A stretch of DNA of 64,000 nt from Actinoallomurus liliacearum (GTDB taxonomy: Bacteria > Actinomycetota > Actinomycetes > Streptosporangiales > Streptosporangiaceae): contig NZ_BAABHJ010000031.1 of NCBI RefSeq assembly GCF_039542035.1, positions 52,502-116,501 of the forward strand, read 5' to 3'. The position numbers were made by a program, and so were the translations under genes. The notes under the pieces are model-generated. The model was given only the letters and a program-made list of their open reading frames with translations. It did no database searches and was not told the origin of the DNA. Positions 35,435-44,120 of the stretch are shown here, piece by piece; the stretch's first letter is position 1, and every line of letters starts with the position of its first letter.

Positions 35435-36606
35435 TGGCGAGCCGCAACCCGTCCGACAAGGCGAAGCGCGGTCGCCGCGGAGAAGGCACCATCTTCTGGC
35501 ACGAGGAGAAGAAGTGCTACCGAGGGGACATCTCTCTCGGATACACGCCCTCAGGCAAGCGGCGGCGAAAAACCGTCTACGGGCCGACCGTCGCCGACGT
35601 ACAGGACAAGTTCAAGAGGCTGCGCGCCGAGCTGGAGAACGGCGTGGAGGCGTCGGCCAAGTACACGGTCGGGGACGCCGTCCGTGACTGGCTTGTGCGT
35701 GGATTGGTCGGTCGGGACGCCGGAACCATCGAGAAGAACCGCATCCTCGCCGAGAAGCACGTGATCCCGCTGCTGGGCGCGGTCAAGCTGCGTGAGCTGA
35801 CCGCTGACCACGTGGACGACTGGTTGGCGGACCGCAAGAACGTGCTCGCCACGCGCAGCCTCAAAGACACGCACGCGGTTCTCCGCCGCGCGATCCAGCA
35901 CGCCCAGAGGCGCAACAAGGTGCTCCGCAACGTCGCCGAACTGGTCGACATCCCGGAGGGGAGAATCGGCCGGCCGAGCAAGGCAATGCGGCTGGAACAG
36001 GCGCAAGCGGTGATGGAGGCGAGCAAGAAGACGCGGCTACACGCCTACTTCGTGCTCTCGCTCCTGACCGGAGTCCGGACCGAGGAAGCACGCGCTCTCA
36101 CGTGGGATCGAGTCCACCTGGAGAAGGAGGGCGACCTGCCGCCGCACGTGGAGGTATGGCGGTCAGTGCGCAAAGGCGGAGATACGAAGACGAAGAAGAG
36201 CAGACGAACCCTAGCTCTCCCGGAGGAGGTCGTGCGGGTGCTCATCGCCCACCGGGAGAGGCAGCAGGTGGTCCGAGCCCGCGCGCTCGCGAAGAACCGA
36301 TGGGCAGAGAACAATCTCGTGTTCTGTAACCGCTACGGCGGGCCTCTGACCGCCCAGACCGTGCGGCGGACGCTGGCTATCGCCCTCCGGATGGCGGGCC
36401 TGCCGGTCGAGTGGACGCCTCGGGAGCTACGGCACAGCTTCGTCTCGCTCATGTCGGCCAACGGTGCGTCGATCGAGCTGATCTCTCGCTTGGTCGGCCA
36501 CAGGACCACGGCGGTGACAGAGGCGGTGTACCGGCACGAGCTACGCCCGGTCATCACGGAGGGAGCCGAGATCATCGGCAAGGCGTTCGGGTCGAAGTCG
36601 GCCTAG
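35434..36606 (+). CDS. int: Tyrosine recombinase integrase
   Basis: The 390-residue integrase has catalytic Arg215 (TGVRTEEA), the R330-E-L-R333-H box, His356 (LVGHRT) and the nucleophile Tyr366. An N-terminal SAM-like domain spans about residues 76-160. The stop lies 80 bp from the tRNA-Val gene, whose 3' half is the attachment site. Its 3' end is matched at 57 of 60 bases by the fossil at 17593. It catalyses integration into tRNA-Val(CAC). Confidence 0.93.
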   Translation: MASRNPSDKAKRGRRGEGTIFWHEEKKCYRGDISLGYTPSGKRRRKTVYGPTVADVQDKFKRLRAELENGVEASAKYTVGDAVRDWLVRGLVGRDAGTIEKNRILAEKHVIPLLGAVKLRELTADHVDDWLADRKNVLATRSLKDTHAVLRRAIQHAQRRNKVLRNVAELVDIPEGRIGRPSKAMRLEQAQAVMEASKKTRLHAYFVLSLLTGVRTEEARALTWDRVHLEKEGDLPPHVEVWRSVRKGGDTKTKKSRRTLALPEEVVRVLIAHRERQQVVRARALAKNRWAENNLVFCNRYGGPLTAQTVRRTLAIALRMAGLPVEWTPRELRHSFVSLMSANGASIELISRLVGHRTTAVTEAVYRHELRPVITEGAEIIGKAFGSKSA

Positions 36607-36614
36607 CCGGAGGC

Positions 36615-36637
36615 GATAGGCGGCCTCTTAGGCGGCC
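36615..36637. repeat. 23-bp repeat near attR
   Basis: Identical to 23912-23934 and in the same orientation; candidate integrase/Xis arm site. It starts 9 bp after the integrase stop. Confidence 0.65.
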
Positions 36638-36646
36638 GAGCATAGA

Positions 36647-36681
36647 CAGAGGCCCTGTACCGTCGCGGTACAGGGCCTCTG
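36647..36681 (+). terminator. Hairpin terminator after the integrase
   Basis: CAGAGGCCCTGTACC pairs perfectly with GGTACAGGGCCTCTG around GTCGC. There is no U run. A decayed copy is at 17688-17722. Confidence 0.7.
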
Positions 36682-36684
36682 ATC

Positions 36685-36759
36685 TGGTGGGCGATACTGG
36701 GTTCGAACCAGTGACCTCTTCGGTGTGAACGAAGCGCTCTCCCACTGAGCTAATCGCCC
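36685..36759 (-). tRNA. tRNA-Val (CAC)
   Basis: Read on the minus strand, GGGCGAT pairs with ATCGCCC, discriminator A and an encoded CCA follow. The anticodon stem CTTCG/CGAAG encloses TTCACAC, giving CAC. The T arm ACTGG-TTCGAAC-CCAGT is canonical. Bases 36686-36729 are the right att repeat, so the gene is restored intact by integration. Confidence 0.96.
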
Positions 36760-36821
36760 CAGGCGGATCAACCGACGCCAGAAAGACTAGCGCATCCCTC
36801 GCCCTCTTCGCGCATCGGCGA

Positions 36822-37190
36822 TCAGGCTCTCCACGGAAGGTTTAGCCCGAAGGCCTGGAGGTAGGCCACGATCGCGGCGGCGACGATGACGCCGGCGCAG
36901 ATGGCCAGGAGCTGGTTCCGGCGTCGCACGCGCGGGTCGAGGGCCTTCTCCTTCGCTTTGCTCGCCGTTTGCTTCGCAGAGGTGAGGGCACGTTGGGCCC
37001 AGGCGAACTCGGTCGCCAGGATGGCAAAGCCTACGAAGATCGCTGCCCATCCCGGGCCCGGCAGCACGAGCATCGCGACACCGGCGGCGAGCACCGTCAC
37101 GCCCACGCTGAACACGGCAAGCCGCCAGACGTTGTTCAGCAGGGGGCGGGCGCGGATGCGTTCGCGCCAGTCGGTCAACGTCTCCCTCAT
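36822..37190 (-). CDS. TIGR02611-type membrane protein
   Basis: The 122-residue protein has three hydrophobic segments and the hallmark LVLPGPGWAAIFVGFAILATEF of the TIGR02611/PGPGW family. The family is widespread in actinobacteria and has no known function. It marks the chromosomal backbone right of the tRNA. Its promoter should lie in 37191-37395, shared with the divergent SsgB-like gene. Confidence 0.8.
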   Translation of the reverse strand: MRETLTDWRERIRARPLLNNVWRLAVFSVGVTVLAAGVAMLVLPGPGWAAIFVGFAILATEFAWAQRALTSAKQTASKAKEKALDPRVRRRNQLLAICAGVIVAAAIVAYLQAFGLNLPWRA

Positions 37191-37395
37191 GCGATCGACC
37201 CTAGGTCACTTCGCTTCCGCGCAGGTCAGAGCGGGTATCAAGCCCGGTGAGGTAGGTCACATGACGTACGGGGGGCGGAATGTTCTTAGGACTTTTGACA
37301 GTTACGCGTCACAGAGCCAGGGGGACACCCGTTGGAGGGAGCGAAGTCCTCACCGAGAAACCCGCGATGCGGGACTGACGCCTGAAGGATGACCG

Positions 37396-37818
37396 ATGAA
37401 CAGCAGCAGCACCACTGCCTCCGCCGAGGTCGGCCTTCGGCTCATCGTCCCGGATCGAACGATCATCCCGCTGCTTGCGACGTTGGACTACTCCGCTGAT
37501 GACCCTTATGCGATCCGTGTCGCGTTCCATGTTGGGAACGAGGCACCGGTGGAGTGGATCTTTGCTCGTGAGTTGCTGACCGTCGGCATTGTGCGCAAGG
37601 TCGGCAGGGGGGACGTACAGGTGTGGCCGGCGGAGAAGAGCGGCGAGCGGATCTTGAACTTGACGCTGTCGTCGCCGTTCGGCCGGGCGCACTTCGAGGT
37701 ACCGCTGACCCCTCTCACGGACTTCCTTGACCGGACCTATGCGATCGTTCCTGCCGGCCGGGAAGCTGATTTCATCGACATCGAAGCGGAACTCGACGAC
37801 CTCCTCTGGCACATCTGA
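37396..37818 (+). CDS. SsgA/SsgB-like sporulation and cell division protein
   Basis: The 140-residue protein matches the SsgA-like family end to end (LRLIVPDRTIIPLLATLDYSADDPYAIRVAFH, EWIFARELL, GDVQVWP, FDIE-like end). SsgB recruits FtsZ to sporulation septa in Streptomyces; other members steer septum and wall remodelling. The lack of a long N-terminal extension fits SsgB best. AAGGATG precedes the ATG closely. It implies a sporulating host. Confidence 0.88.
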   Translation: MNSSSTTASAEVGLRLIVPDRTIIPLLATLDYSADDPYAIRVAFHVGNEAPVEWIFARELLTVGIVRKVGRGDVQVWPAEKSGERILNLTLSSPFGRAHFEVPLTPLTDFLDRTYAIVPAGREADFIDIEAELDDLLWHI

Positions 37819-37899
37819 ACCCCCCGCACTGACCGTACGGCCCCGCACCAGGCGCCTCCCAGCGCTGGCCCACACCCATGGTGCGGGGCCGTACGCCTG

Positions 37900-38754
37900 T
37901 CACGGGTCGAGGTCGGCGGCGCCGCGCTCGGCGAAGACCTCCATCGCCTTGCGGGTGACCGGGCCGGGTGCCGTGGGGAAGACTTTGCCGTCGACGGCGC
38001 GAATCGGCTGGATGTCGCGGGTCGTGGACGTGAGGAACGCCTCGTCGGCGGTGGCGAACTCCTCCAGCGGCAGGTCCTCCTCCTCGCCGCCGGCCCACTC
38101 GAGCACGAGCGCCCGGGTGATGCCCGCGAGGCAGCCGGAGGACAGCGGAGGCGTGGTCAGGCGCCCGTCGCGGACGATGAAGACGTTGGAGCCGGTGCCC
38201 TCGCAGAGGTTGCCGGCGAGGTTGCCGAAGATCGCCTCTGCCCCGCCGTGCTCGTGGGCGTAGGCGAGGGCCTTGGCGTTGTCGCCGTACGACGTGGTCT
38301 TGAGGCCGGAGAGGGCGCCGCGCTCGTTGCGCGGCCACGGCACGACGGAGACGTCGGCGGTGGGCGGGAACGGCGTCTGCTCGGCGACGGCGACGATCGC
38401 CGTGGCGCCCTCGGCGCCGCGGTCGGAGCCGAGCGGGCCCACACCGCTGGTAAAGGTGATCCGGATCCGGGCGAGGTCCCATGACGGCGCGGCGGCGAGG
38501 ACGGCCAGCGTGCCCCGGCGGATGGCGTCCAGGTCCGGCTCGAGCAGACCCAGGCCGGCCGCGGAGACGGCGAGCCGCCGCAGATGGCGGGTCAGGGCGA
38601 AGGCCTCCCCGCGTACGGCCTTCACCGTTTCGAACACGCCGTCGCCGACGAGGATGCCGTGATCGAACACCGACACCCGGGCGTTCTCCGGGGCGTACAG
38701 TTCTCCATTGATCCACACCGGAACGTTCCCGGTCTGGGAGCTGAGCTCGGCCAC
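37900..38754 (-). CDS. Class IV PLP aminotransferase (aminodeoxychorismate lyase-like)
   Basis: The 284-residue protein has the class IV fold: VFDHGILVGDGVFETVK, RHLRRL, the PLP lysine in GLKTTSYGDNAKAL, and EGTGSNVFIV for phosphate binding. Candidates are 4-amino-4-deoxychorismate lyase (folate), D-amino acid or branched-chain aminotransferase; the first fits length and motifs best. GTG 38754 (AGAGG upstream) is chosen; upstream alternatives have poor Shine-Dalgarno spacing. Confidence 0.8.
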   Translation of the reverse strand: MAELSSQTGNVPVWINGELYAPENARVSVFDHGILVGDGVFETVKAVRGEAFALTRHLRRLAVSAAGLGLLEPDLDAIRRGTLAVLAAAPSWDLARIRITFTSGVGPLGSDRGAEGATAIVAVAEQTPFPPTADVSVVPWPRNERGALSGLKTTSYGDNAKALAYAHEHGGAEAIFGNLAGNLCEGTGSNVFIVRDGRLTTPPLSSGCLAGITRALVLEWAGGEEEDLPLEEFATADEAFLTSTTRDIQPIRAVDGKVFPTAPGPVTRKAMEVFAERGAADLDP

Positions 38755-39051
38755 TGCGAAAGCCACCTCTCCACTCCGGACGCTTTTGGCCCGGTCCTCC
38801 CCTGCTCCGCCGGGCTGGACTCCCGGCCGCACCCCACACTACGACCCGCACGCACCTGGTTCGAGCCGATTACCCGCGGCGGGCCGCGGCCGACCAACGG
38901 TCCTGGCCGGCCGGGAACGCCGGGGGCCGTTCCGGCGTCGAACGACGTTGTGGATCATCCTTCGCGAACCCAGCGAACAGCGTGAAACAGGCATTACCAT
39001 CGACACGATCCATCCCGTCAGCCTCAGCCGTCCCGACGAAGAAGAGACCGA

Positions 39052-40776
39052 ATGATCGACCAGGTGCCCGGCTACCGCATCCTGGAGCGGGTGGGCGAGG
39101 GCGGGTTCAGTGTCGTCTACCGCGCCGAGCAGCAGCGCCTGGACCGCATCGTCGCGCTGAAGGTGCTGTCCGTCGACGCCGTCGACGACGACACGATGCG
39201 CCGGTTCGAGCGGGAGTGCCAGATCACCGGTCGGCTCACCGGCCATCCGAACGTCGTCACCGTGCTGGACACCGGCGTGACCAACGACGGGCGGCCGTTC
39301 ATCGCGATGGACTACTTCCAGCGGGGGTCGCTGCGGGACCGGCTGTCACGCGAGGGGCCGCTCCCGCTGCAGGACGTCCTGCGGGCCGGTGTGAAGATCG
39401 CCGGCGCCCTGGCCGCCACGCATGAGGCGGGGGTGCTGCACCGCGACGTCAAGCCGCAGAACATCCTGGTCTCCAAGTACGGCGAGCCGGCCCTCGCGGA
39501 CTTCGGCATCGCCCGGCTCACCGGCTCGTCGGAGGCCACGCACACCACCGCGTTCACGCCGCACCACGCGGCGCCGGAGGTCGTGAACGGCGAGCCGCCG
39601 GGAGTGACCGCGGACGTCTACTCGCTGGCCTCGAGCCTGTACCAGCTGCTGGCGGGCAGCCCGGCGTTCAAGGCGGGGAACAGCGGGATCAGCGCGCTGA
39701 TGATGCGCATCCTCAACGACCCGCCGCCGCCGATCCCGCGCCATGACGTCCCGCTCCAGGTCCATGAGGTCATCGCCAAGGCGATGGCGAAGACGCCCGC
39801 CGAGCGGTACCCCAGCGCGGTGGAGTTCGCCCACCGGCTGCAGGAGCTGCAGATCGAGCTCGGGCTTCCGATGACGGAGCTGGCGGGCAGCGACTCGATC
39901 ACACCGGCGCCCACGTCGACCCCGCAGGTCGCGGAGCCGGACCACTCGGGGCTCACCGGCCCCGGTTTCGACCTGCTAGCCCAGCAGTACACCCCACCGC
40001 ACCTGCCGGCGGAGCATCCGGACCTGTCCGGACCGCGGCCGGTCCCGCCGCCCGCGGTCCCCCCGATCTCCGCCCCACCCGGTGTGCCGAACGCCGGGCT
40101 CGCGCACGCGCCGATGCCCGGGCTCCCGCAGACGCCGAGCGCCTGGCCCGATCACGACCCGATGTCCCGCCCGTTCGGTGCGGAGCCGGTGTCCGCGCCG
40201 CGTCCCCCTGAGGCCGCGCCGCAGACGCAGCCGACGACCGCCGGGCGCGCCGATCCGGCCGGCACGCCGGCGAACGACCGGAAGGGCGGTCCCGCCATCA
40301 TGGCCACCGTGCTCGCCGTCCTGGTGGGCGGAGCGGCCCTCGGCATCGGCGGCTTCCTGGTGCTCGGGAAGGTCGGCGGCGGCACGAAGGACTCGCCGAC
40401 GACGAAGCCGACGCCGACCGCGTCGCGGACCTCCGCTTCGCCCACTCCGGTGGCGGTCCCGTCACAGGTGATGATCGCCGCGACCCCCTGGGACCTGCGC
40501 GCGGTCGACAAGGGGCAGATCGTGGTCCTGCGCTGGAAGATCGCCAAGAACAACAACTACCCGATCTGGGTACAGCAGTCCGACGGATCGGGAGAGCAGA
40601 CGCCCCCGCAGCCGCTGGCGCCGCGTTCGACGACCGTGAACCTCTCCGGTCTGGACGCCCGGCGAGGGTACTGCTTCGCGGTCGGCGCGCTGGTCGCCAT
40701 CGGGCAGAGCGACGGACAGTCCGCGGCGGTCGCGTGGTCCAAGCCGAAGTGCATCCGGGGTGCCACGGCCCAGTGA
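39052..40776 (+). CDS. Membrane-anchored PknB-type serine/threonine kinase
   Basis: The 574-residue protein starts with a kinase domain: GEGGFSVVY loop, Lys37, HRD at 130-132 and DFG at 150-152. A Pro-rich linker (about 285-410) follows, then one transmembrane helix (ATVLAVLVGGAALGIGGFLVLG) and an extracellular domain of about 130 residues that looks Fn3-like (VVLRWKIAKNNNYP). The extracellular part lacks PASTA repeats. It is next to the MoxR/DUF58/transglutaminase block on the opposite strand. Confidence 0.9.
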   Translation: MIDQVPGYRILERVGEGGFSVVYRAEQQRLDRIVALKVLSVDAVDDDTMRRFERECQITGRLTGHPNVVTVLDTGVTNDGRPFIAMDYFQRGSLRDRLSREGPLPLQDVLRAGVKIAGALAATHEAGVLHRDVKPQNILVSKYGEPALADFGIARLTGSSEATHTTAFTPHHAAPEVVNGEPPGVTADVYSLASSLYQLLAGSPAFKAGNSGISALMMRILNDPPPPIPRHDVPLQVHEVIAKAMAKTPAERYPSAVEFAHRLQELQIELGLPMTELAGSDSITPAPTSTPQVAEPDHSGLTGPGFDLLAQQYTPPHLPAEHPDLSGPRPVPPPAVPPISAPPGVPNAGLAHAPMPGLPQTPSAWPDHDPMSRPFGAEPVSAPRPPEAAPQTQPTTAGRADPAGTPANDRKGGPAIMATVLAVLVGGAALGIGGFLVLGKVGGGTKDSPTTKPTPTASRTSASPTPVAVPSQVMIAATPWDLRAVDKGQIVVLRWKIAKNNNYPIWVQQSDGSGEQTPPQPLAPRSTTVNLSGLDARRGYCFAVGALVAIGQSDGQSAAVAWSKPKCIRGATAQ

Positions 40777-40796
40777 CCGCCCGGCGGCCCCGGTGA

Positions 40797-42995
40797 TCAG
40801 CGCAGGCGCAGGGAACCGGGGTGCAGGCGGCGGATCAGGCGTCGCAGCGGGCCTACGGTCCGCCGGACGAGCCGGCTGATCTCGTCGGTGTGCCGCCACG
40901 CGGCCTCGGCCGTGTCCGGTCCGGGCGGTGTCGCGGCGTACTGCGACCGGTTGACGAGGTCGGCGAGGGGGCGCAGGTGCGACTCGGCCCCGGAGATCCG
41001 CTGGGCGCCGAAACCGGCCACCTCATGGGCGGTCAGGGCGGTCTCGGCGGGCAGGCCGACCGCGCCCAGCTCTTCGCGGGTCTGCGCCCAGGCCCCGGTG
41101 ATCCGTTCGGCCGGTGTGGCGCCGCCGCGCCTGCGCCGCCGCCGCAGGACGGGAACGATCAGCACGCCGAGGAGGTAGACCGCGGGCAGGGCCGGGACCG
41201 CGGCCAGGCCGTACAGCCACGGCGGCGTCGATGACGTCTTGTGCGGCCGCCGGGTCGGGGTCTTGGGCTTCGACGGGCCCTTCTGACCGGATCCGGTGTT
41301 CTTCTTGCGGGCCGCCGCCGCGCTCTTCTGGGCCGCCTCCAGCTTCTGCTGCGTCTCCCCCGCCGGTACCGAGGCCGACTTGCCCGAGGCGCCGGCCTGT
41401 TCGGGGGTGGGGAAGAACGGCACCCACCCGAGCCCGGCGAAGTCGACCTCGGGCCAGACCAGCACGTCGCCGGAGCGGACCTGCCAGGCGCCGTTGCCGC
41501 CGACGCCCGGCCGGAAGCCGACGACGATCCGTGTCGGCAGTCCCAGCGAGCGCGCCATGACGGCGTAGGCCGTGGCGAACTGCTCCGAGGTGCCGCGCTT
41601 GGAACTGCCCAGGAAGTAGCGCAACTGCGCGTACGTGTGGCCGGGCAGGCCGGACACGTCGTACTTGGCCACGCGACGGAGGTAGTCCGCGAGCTTCGCG
41701 GCGCGCCCGAACGCCGTGTCCTGGTCCTTGGTGACCTGCTGGGCGAGCCGGCGGAACGGGGGGACCTCGGCGGTCTTCGCGGTGGTCCCCGGGGTCTCCG
41801 GGAGGGCGGTGGCGGCCTGGGCCTCGGCGTCCCGCGCGGGTTGGGCGGCCGCGAGCCGGCCGGGATCGTAGTCGGGCACCATCGAGGTGACCGTGTACGC
41901 CTGGCCGGAGTGCAGCGGCTCCGCCGTGGCGAGTACGCCGCTGCCGGGGTCGGCCGCCACCGCCAGCCCCTCGATGGTCCGGGGCCGGTCGGCGGCCGGC
42001 ACCCACACGCCGGGCAGGTCCTGGATGGTGAAGCGCTGGACGACCCTCGTACGGCCGACGGTGACGCCGTCGGGGATGCGGTTGCCGGCCGGGACGAAGC
42101 GCGCGCCGGAGGTCCAAGTGACGCCGTCGAAACGGTCCAGGACGGCGATCCGCCAGTCCTCGGGCGCGTCGGCGTGAACGATGAACATCTGCTGGTCGGG
42201 GGTCTGCAGCCAGGCCGACACCCGGTCGAGCGGGCTGATGCTGTCCCGCTGCTGCGGCGGCGGGGCCTTGACCGTCGTACGCGGGTCGTACGCATCGCTC
42301 TTGATCGGCAGGTACGGCCCGACGGTCGCGGCCAGCAGCCCGATGGCGGCCGCGGCCGGGACGCCGGCGAGCAGCCACAGCGGCCGCCCGCCGCTCCGTA
42401 CGATCATGAGGGCGCCGACGAGCCCGACGAGCCCGGCGGCGACGGGGAGATTCGAGCCGGGGCCGTGCACGCCGAGCAGCAGGGCGACGCAGAAGACGGC
42501 CACCGCGGGCAGCGCCGGTGTCGCCTTCATCCTGGTGCGCAGGCTCAGCTCGGCCCCCGCGAACGCCGCGAGCCAGACGAGCGCGTGCGGCAGGACGAGC
42601 AGCTCGGGCCGGCCGGGGGCGGGCAGCAGCGAGGTCAGCGTGCCCTTCAAGGAGTCGCGCAGCGCCCCGCCCACCACCGTGAAGTCGCCGTGGAACAGCG
42701 TCAGCGCGGCGACGAGCGTCCAGGCCACCACGGTGACCAGGACGGAGATCCACAGCGGCCAGGTCCGGCGCCGTGGCCAGGACAGCAGCGCCACGAGCAG
42801 CACCGGGCTGACCGCCGCGACCGTCACTACGGGCACCAGGTCGCCGAGCGTGAACACCCGGTGGAACGCCGCGCCGCCGGCGCCGGCCAGCGCGGTGACG
42901 ATGACGAGCGCGGTGATCAGCCGTACCCGCAGGATCCGGCGGGGCGCGGGCGGCGCGTCGGTGCCCCGCTCCGCAGGGGCCGCCGTCGTCGTCAT
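40797..42995 (-). CDS. TgpA-like membrane protein with inactive transglutaminase domain
   Basis: The 732-residue protein has about seven N-terminal membrane helices (DUF3488), an extracytoplasmic transglutaminase-like domain, a Lys/Pro-rich linker, another helix and a cytoplasmic tail. The catalytic positions are changed: Cys is Ser470 (RGTSEQFATAYAVM) and His is Leu512 (GDVLVWPEV). Hydrolytic or transferase activity is therefore unlikely. It overlaps the DUF58 gene by 4 bp and belongs to the conserved MoxR-DUF58-TgpA operon. Confidence 0.85.
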   Translation of the reverse strand: MTTTAAPAERGTDAPPAPRRILRVRLITALVIVTALAGAGGAAFHRVFTLGDLVPVVTVAAVSPVLLVALLSWPRRRTWPLWISVLVTVVAWTLVAALTLFHGDFTVVGGALRDSLKGTLTSLLPAPGRPELLVLPHALVWLAAFAGAELSLRTRMKATPALPAVAVFCVALLLGVHGPGSNLPVAAGLVGLVGALMIVRSGGRPLWLLAGVPAAAAIGLLAATVGPYLPIKSDAYDPRTTVKAPPPQQRDSISPLDRVSAWLQTPDQQMFIVHADAPEDWRIAVLDRFDGVTWTSGARFVPAGNRIPDGVTVGRTRVVQRFTIQDLPGVWVPAADRPRTIEGLAVAADPGSGVLATAEPLHSGQAYTVTSMVPDYDPGRLAAAQPARDAEAQAATALPETPGTTAKTAEVPPFRRLAQQVTKDQDTAFGRAAKLADYLRRVAKYDVSGLPGHTYAQLRYFLGSSKRGTSEQFATAYAVMARSLGLPTRIVVGFRPGVGGNGAWQVRSGDVLVWPEVDFAGLGWVPFFPTPEQAGASGKSASVPAGETQQKLEAAQKSAAAARKKNTGSGQKGPSKPKTPTRRPHKTSSTPPWLYGLAAVPALPAVYLLGVLIVPVLRRRRRRGGATPAERITGAWAQTREELGAVGLPAETALTAHEVAGFGAQRISGAESHLRPLADLVNRSQYAATPPGPDTAEAAWRHTDEISRLVRRTVGPLRRLIRRLHPGSLRLR

Positions 42996-44119
42996 CGCGT
43001 GGCGCCCTTCCACGCCGCGCGCAGCTCCGCCAGGTCGGAGATCTCGATCAGCGTGACGCCGGGCAGGTTCGGTCCGGGCGCTTCGGGCCGGACCCGTACG
43101 CACACCACGCGGTCGAACCGCCGGCGCAGCGCCCCGGTCCGGGAGACCTCCCCGCGCCCGCCGGTGAGGAGGACCAGCGCCCCGCCCGCCCGTACGCGCC
43201 GGGCGACCTCGACCGCGCCGTGCGCGCCGTCCGTACGGGACAGGCCGGCCAGCCGGTCAAGGAGCTCCTCGACGTCGTGGGCGCCGCCGCGGGTCTCCAC
43301 GAGCGGTCCGTCCGCGGTGAGGACGCGGACCGGGAAGTTCATGCGCGCCGCGCCGGCCGCGATGGACGCCGCCGCGTCCACCGCCAGCTCGAAGTCGTCC
43401 GCGTCGGCGTAGACGCCGGCGTCGGTGTCCACGACGACCGTCGTCTGCGGCATGCTCGCGTCGACGAGCTGGCGGACCATGAGCGTGCCGGTGCGCGCGC
43501 TCGACCGCCAGTGGATGTGGCGCAGGTCGTCGCCCATGACGTACTCGCGCAGCGCGTGGAACGTGACCGTGCCCGCCGGCGCGGTGTCCGACGTCGGCCC
43601 CTCCAGGTGGTGGTTGCGCCCGGAGGGCAGGAGCGCCAGGGCCACCGTGTGCGGGCGGACCAGGAGGGTGCGGGGTTCGCCGTACTCCCGGACCCGCCGG
43701 GCCAGCCCGAACGGGTCGGCGCGGACCAGCCGCAGCGGCCCCACCGGGATCTCCCCGCGCCGGTCGGTCGGCAGCGTGTAGCGGATCGTCTCGGCCCTTC
43801 CCGGGCGCAGCACGGGCACCCGGACGGCGATCCGCCCGCCGCCGCACGCGTCGTACGCCCGCATCCCCGCCCGGCGCACCCGGCCGGTGTTGGTGACGTG
43901 CAGCACGCCGGTGGCCGGCTCGCCGCGCGCCACCCGGTCCGGCGTGACCTCCCGTACGACGGTGAGGCTGGGCTGCGGCAGCGTCCACAGCACCGCTGTC
44001 ACGACGGCGAGGAATCCGCCGACCGCGAGGGCCACCGGTTCGGGGTAGCCGAGGACGGCGCCGACGGCGTACAGCACCGCGGAGGCCACGGCGACCCCCC
44101 AGCCGACGGGCGTGAGCAC
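42992..44119 (-). CDS. DUF58 protein
   Basis: The 375-residue protein has two N-terminal membrane helices and the DUF58 core (GPLRLVRADPFGLARR, LREYVMGDDLRHIHWRSSARTGTLMVRQ). A VWA-like region follows (TTVVVDTDAGVYAD). DUF58 proteins accompany MoxR ATPases and TgpA-like proteins and are thought to act in envelope protein assembly. It overlaps the TgpA-like gene and starts one base from the MoxR stop. Confidence 0.85.
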   Translation of the reverse strand: MLTPVGWGVAVASAVLYAVGAVLGYPEPVALAVGGFLAVVTAVLWTLPQPSLTVVREVTPDRVARGEPATGVLHVTNTGRVRRAGMRAYDACGGGRIAVRVPVLRPGRAETIRYTLPTDRRGEIPVGPLRLVRADPFGLARRVREYGEPRTLLVRPHTVALALLPSGRNHHLEGPTSDTAPAGTVTFHALREYVMGDDLRHIHWRSSARTGTLMVRQLVDASMPQTTVVVDTDAGVYADADDFELAVDAAASIAAGAARMNFPVRVLTADGPLVETRGGAHDVEELLDRLAGLSRTDGAHGAVEVARRVRAGGALVLLTGGRGEVSRTGALRRRFDRVVCVRVRPEAPGPNLPGVTLIEISDLAELRAAWKGATR

Positions 44120-44120
44120 C

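Larger units (their letters stand above)
23775..36729. mobile_element. AICE (pSAM2-like) integrated in tRNA-Val(CAC), about 13 kb
   Basis: The element is bounded by identical 44-bp att repeats. Its module order is typical of actinomycete integrative and conjugative elements: GntR regulator (KorSA-like), DUF6284, RRQRL zinc protein, Spd-like membrane protein, TraB/FtsK translocase, prim-pol, methyltransferase, RepA-like ATPase, xis and int, with int abutting the tRNA. All core genes look intact, so it may still excise and transfer. Cargo at the left end is an AT-rich nuclease gene and a 2H phosphoesterase. Confidence 0.92.

Noticed and set aside
41241..43412. 723-codon plus-strand frame opposite the TgpA-like gene
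   Set aside because: Shadow frame with no recognisable domain; the minus strand matches a conserved operon.
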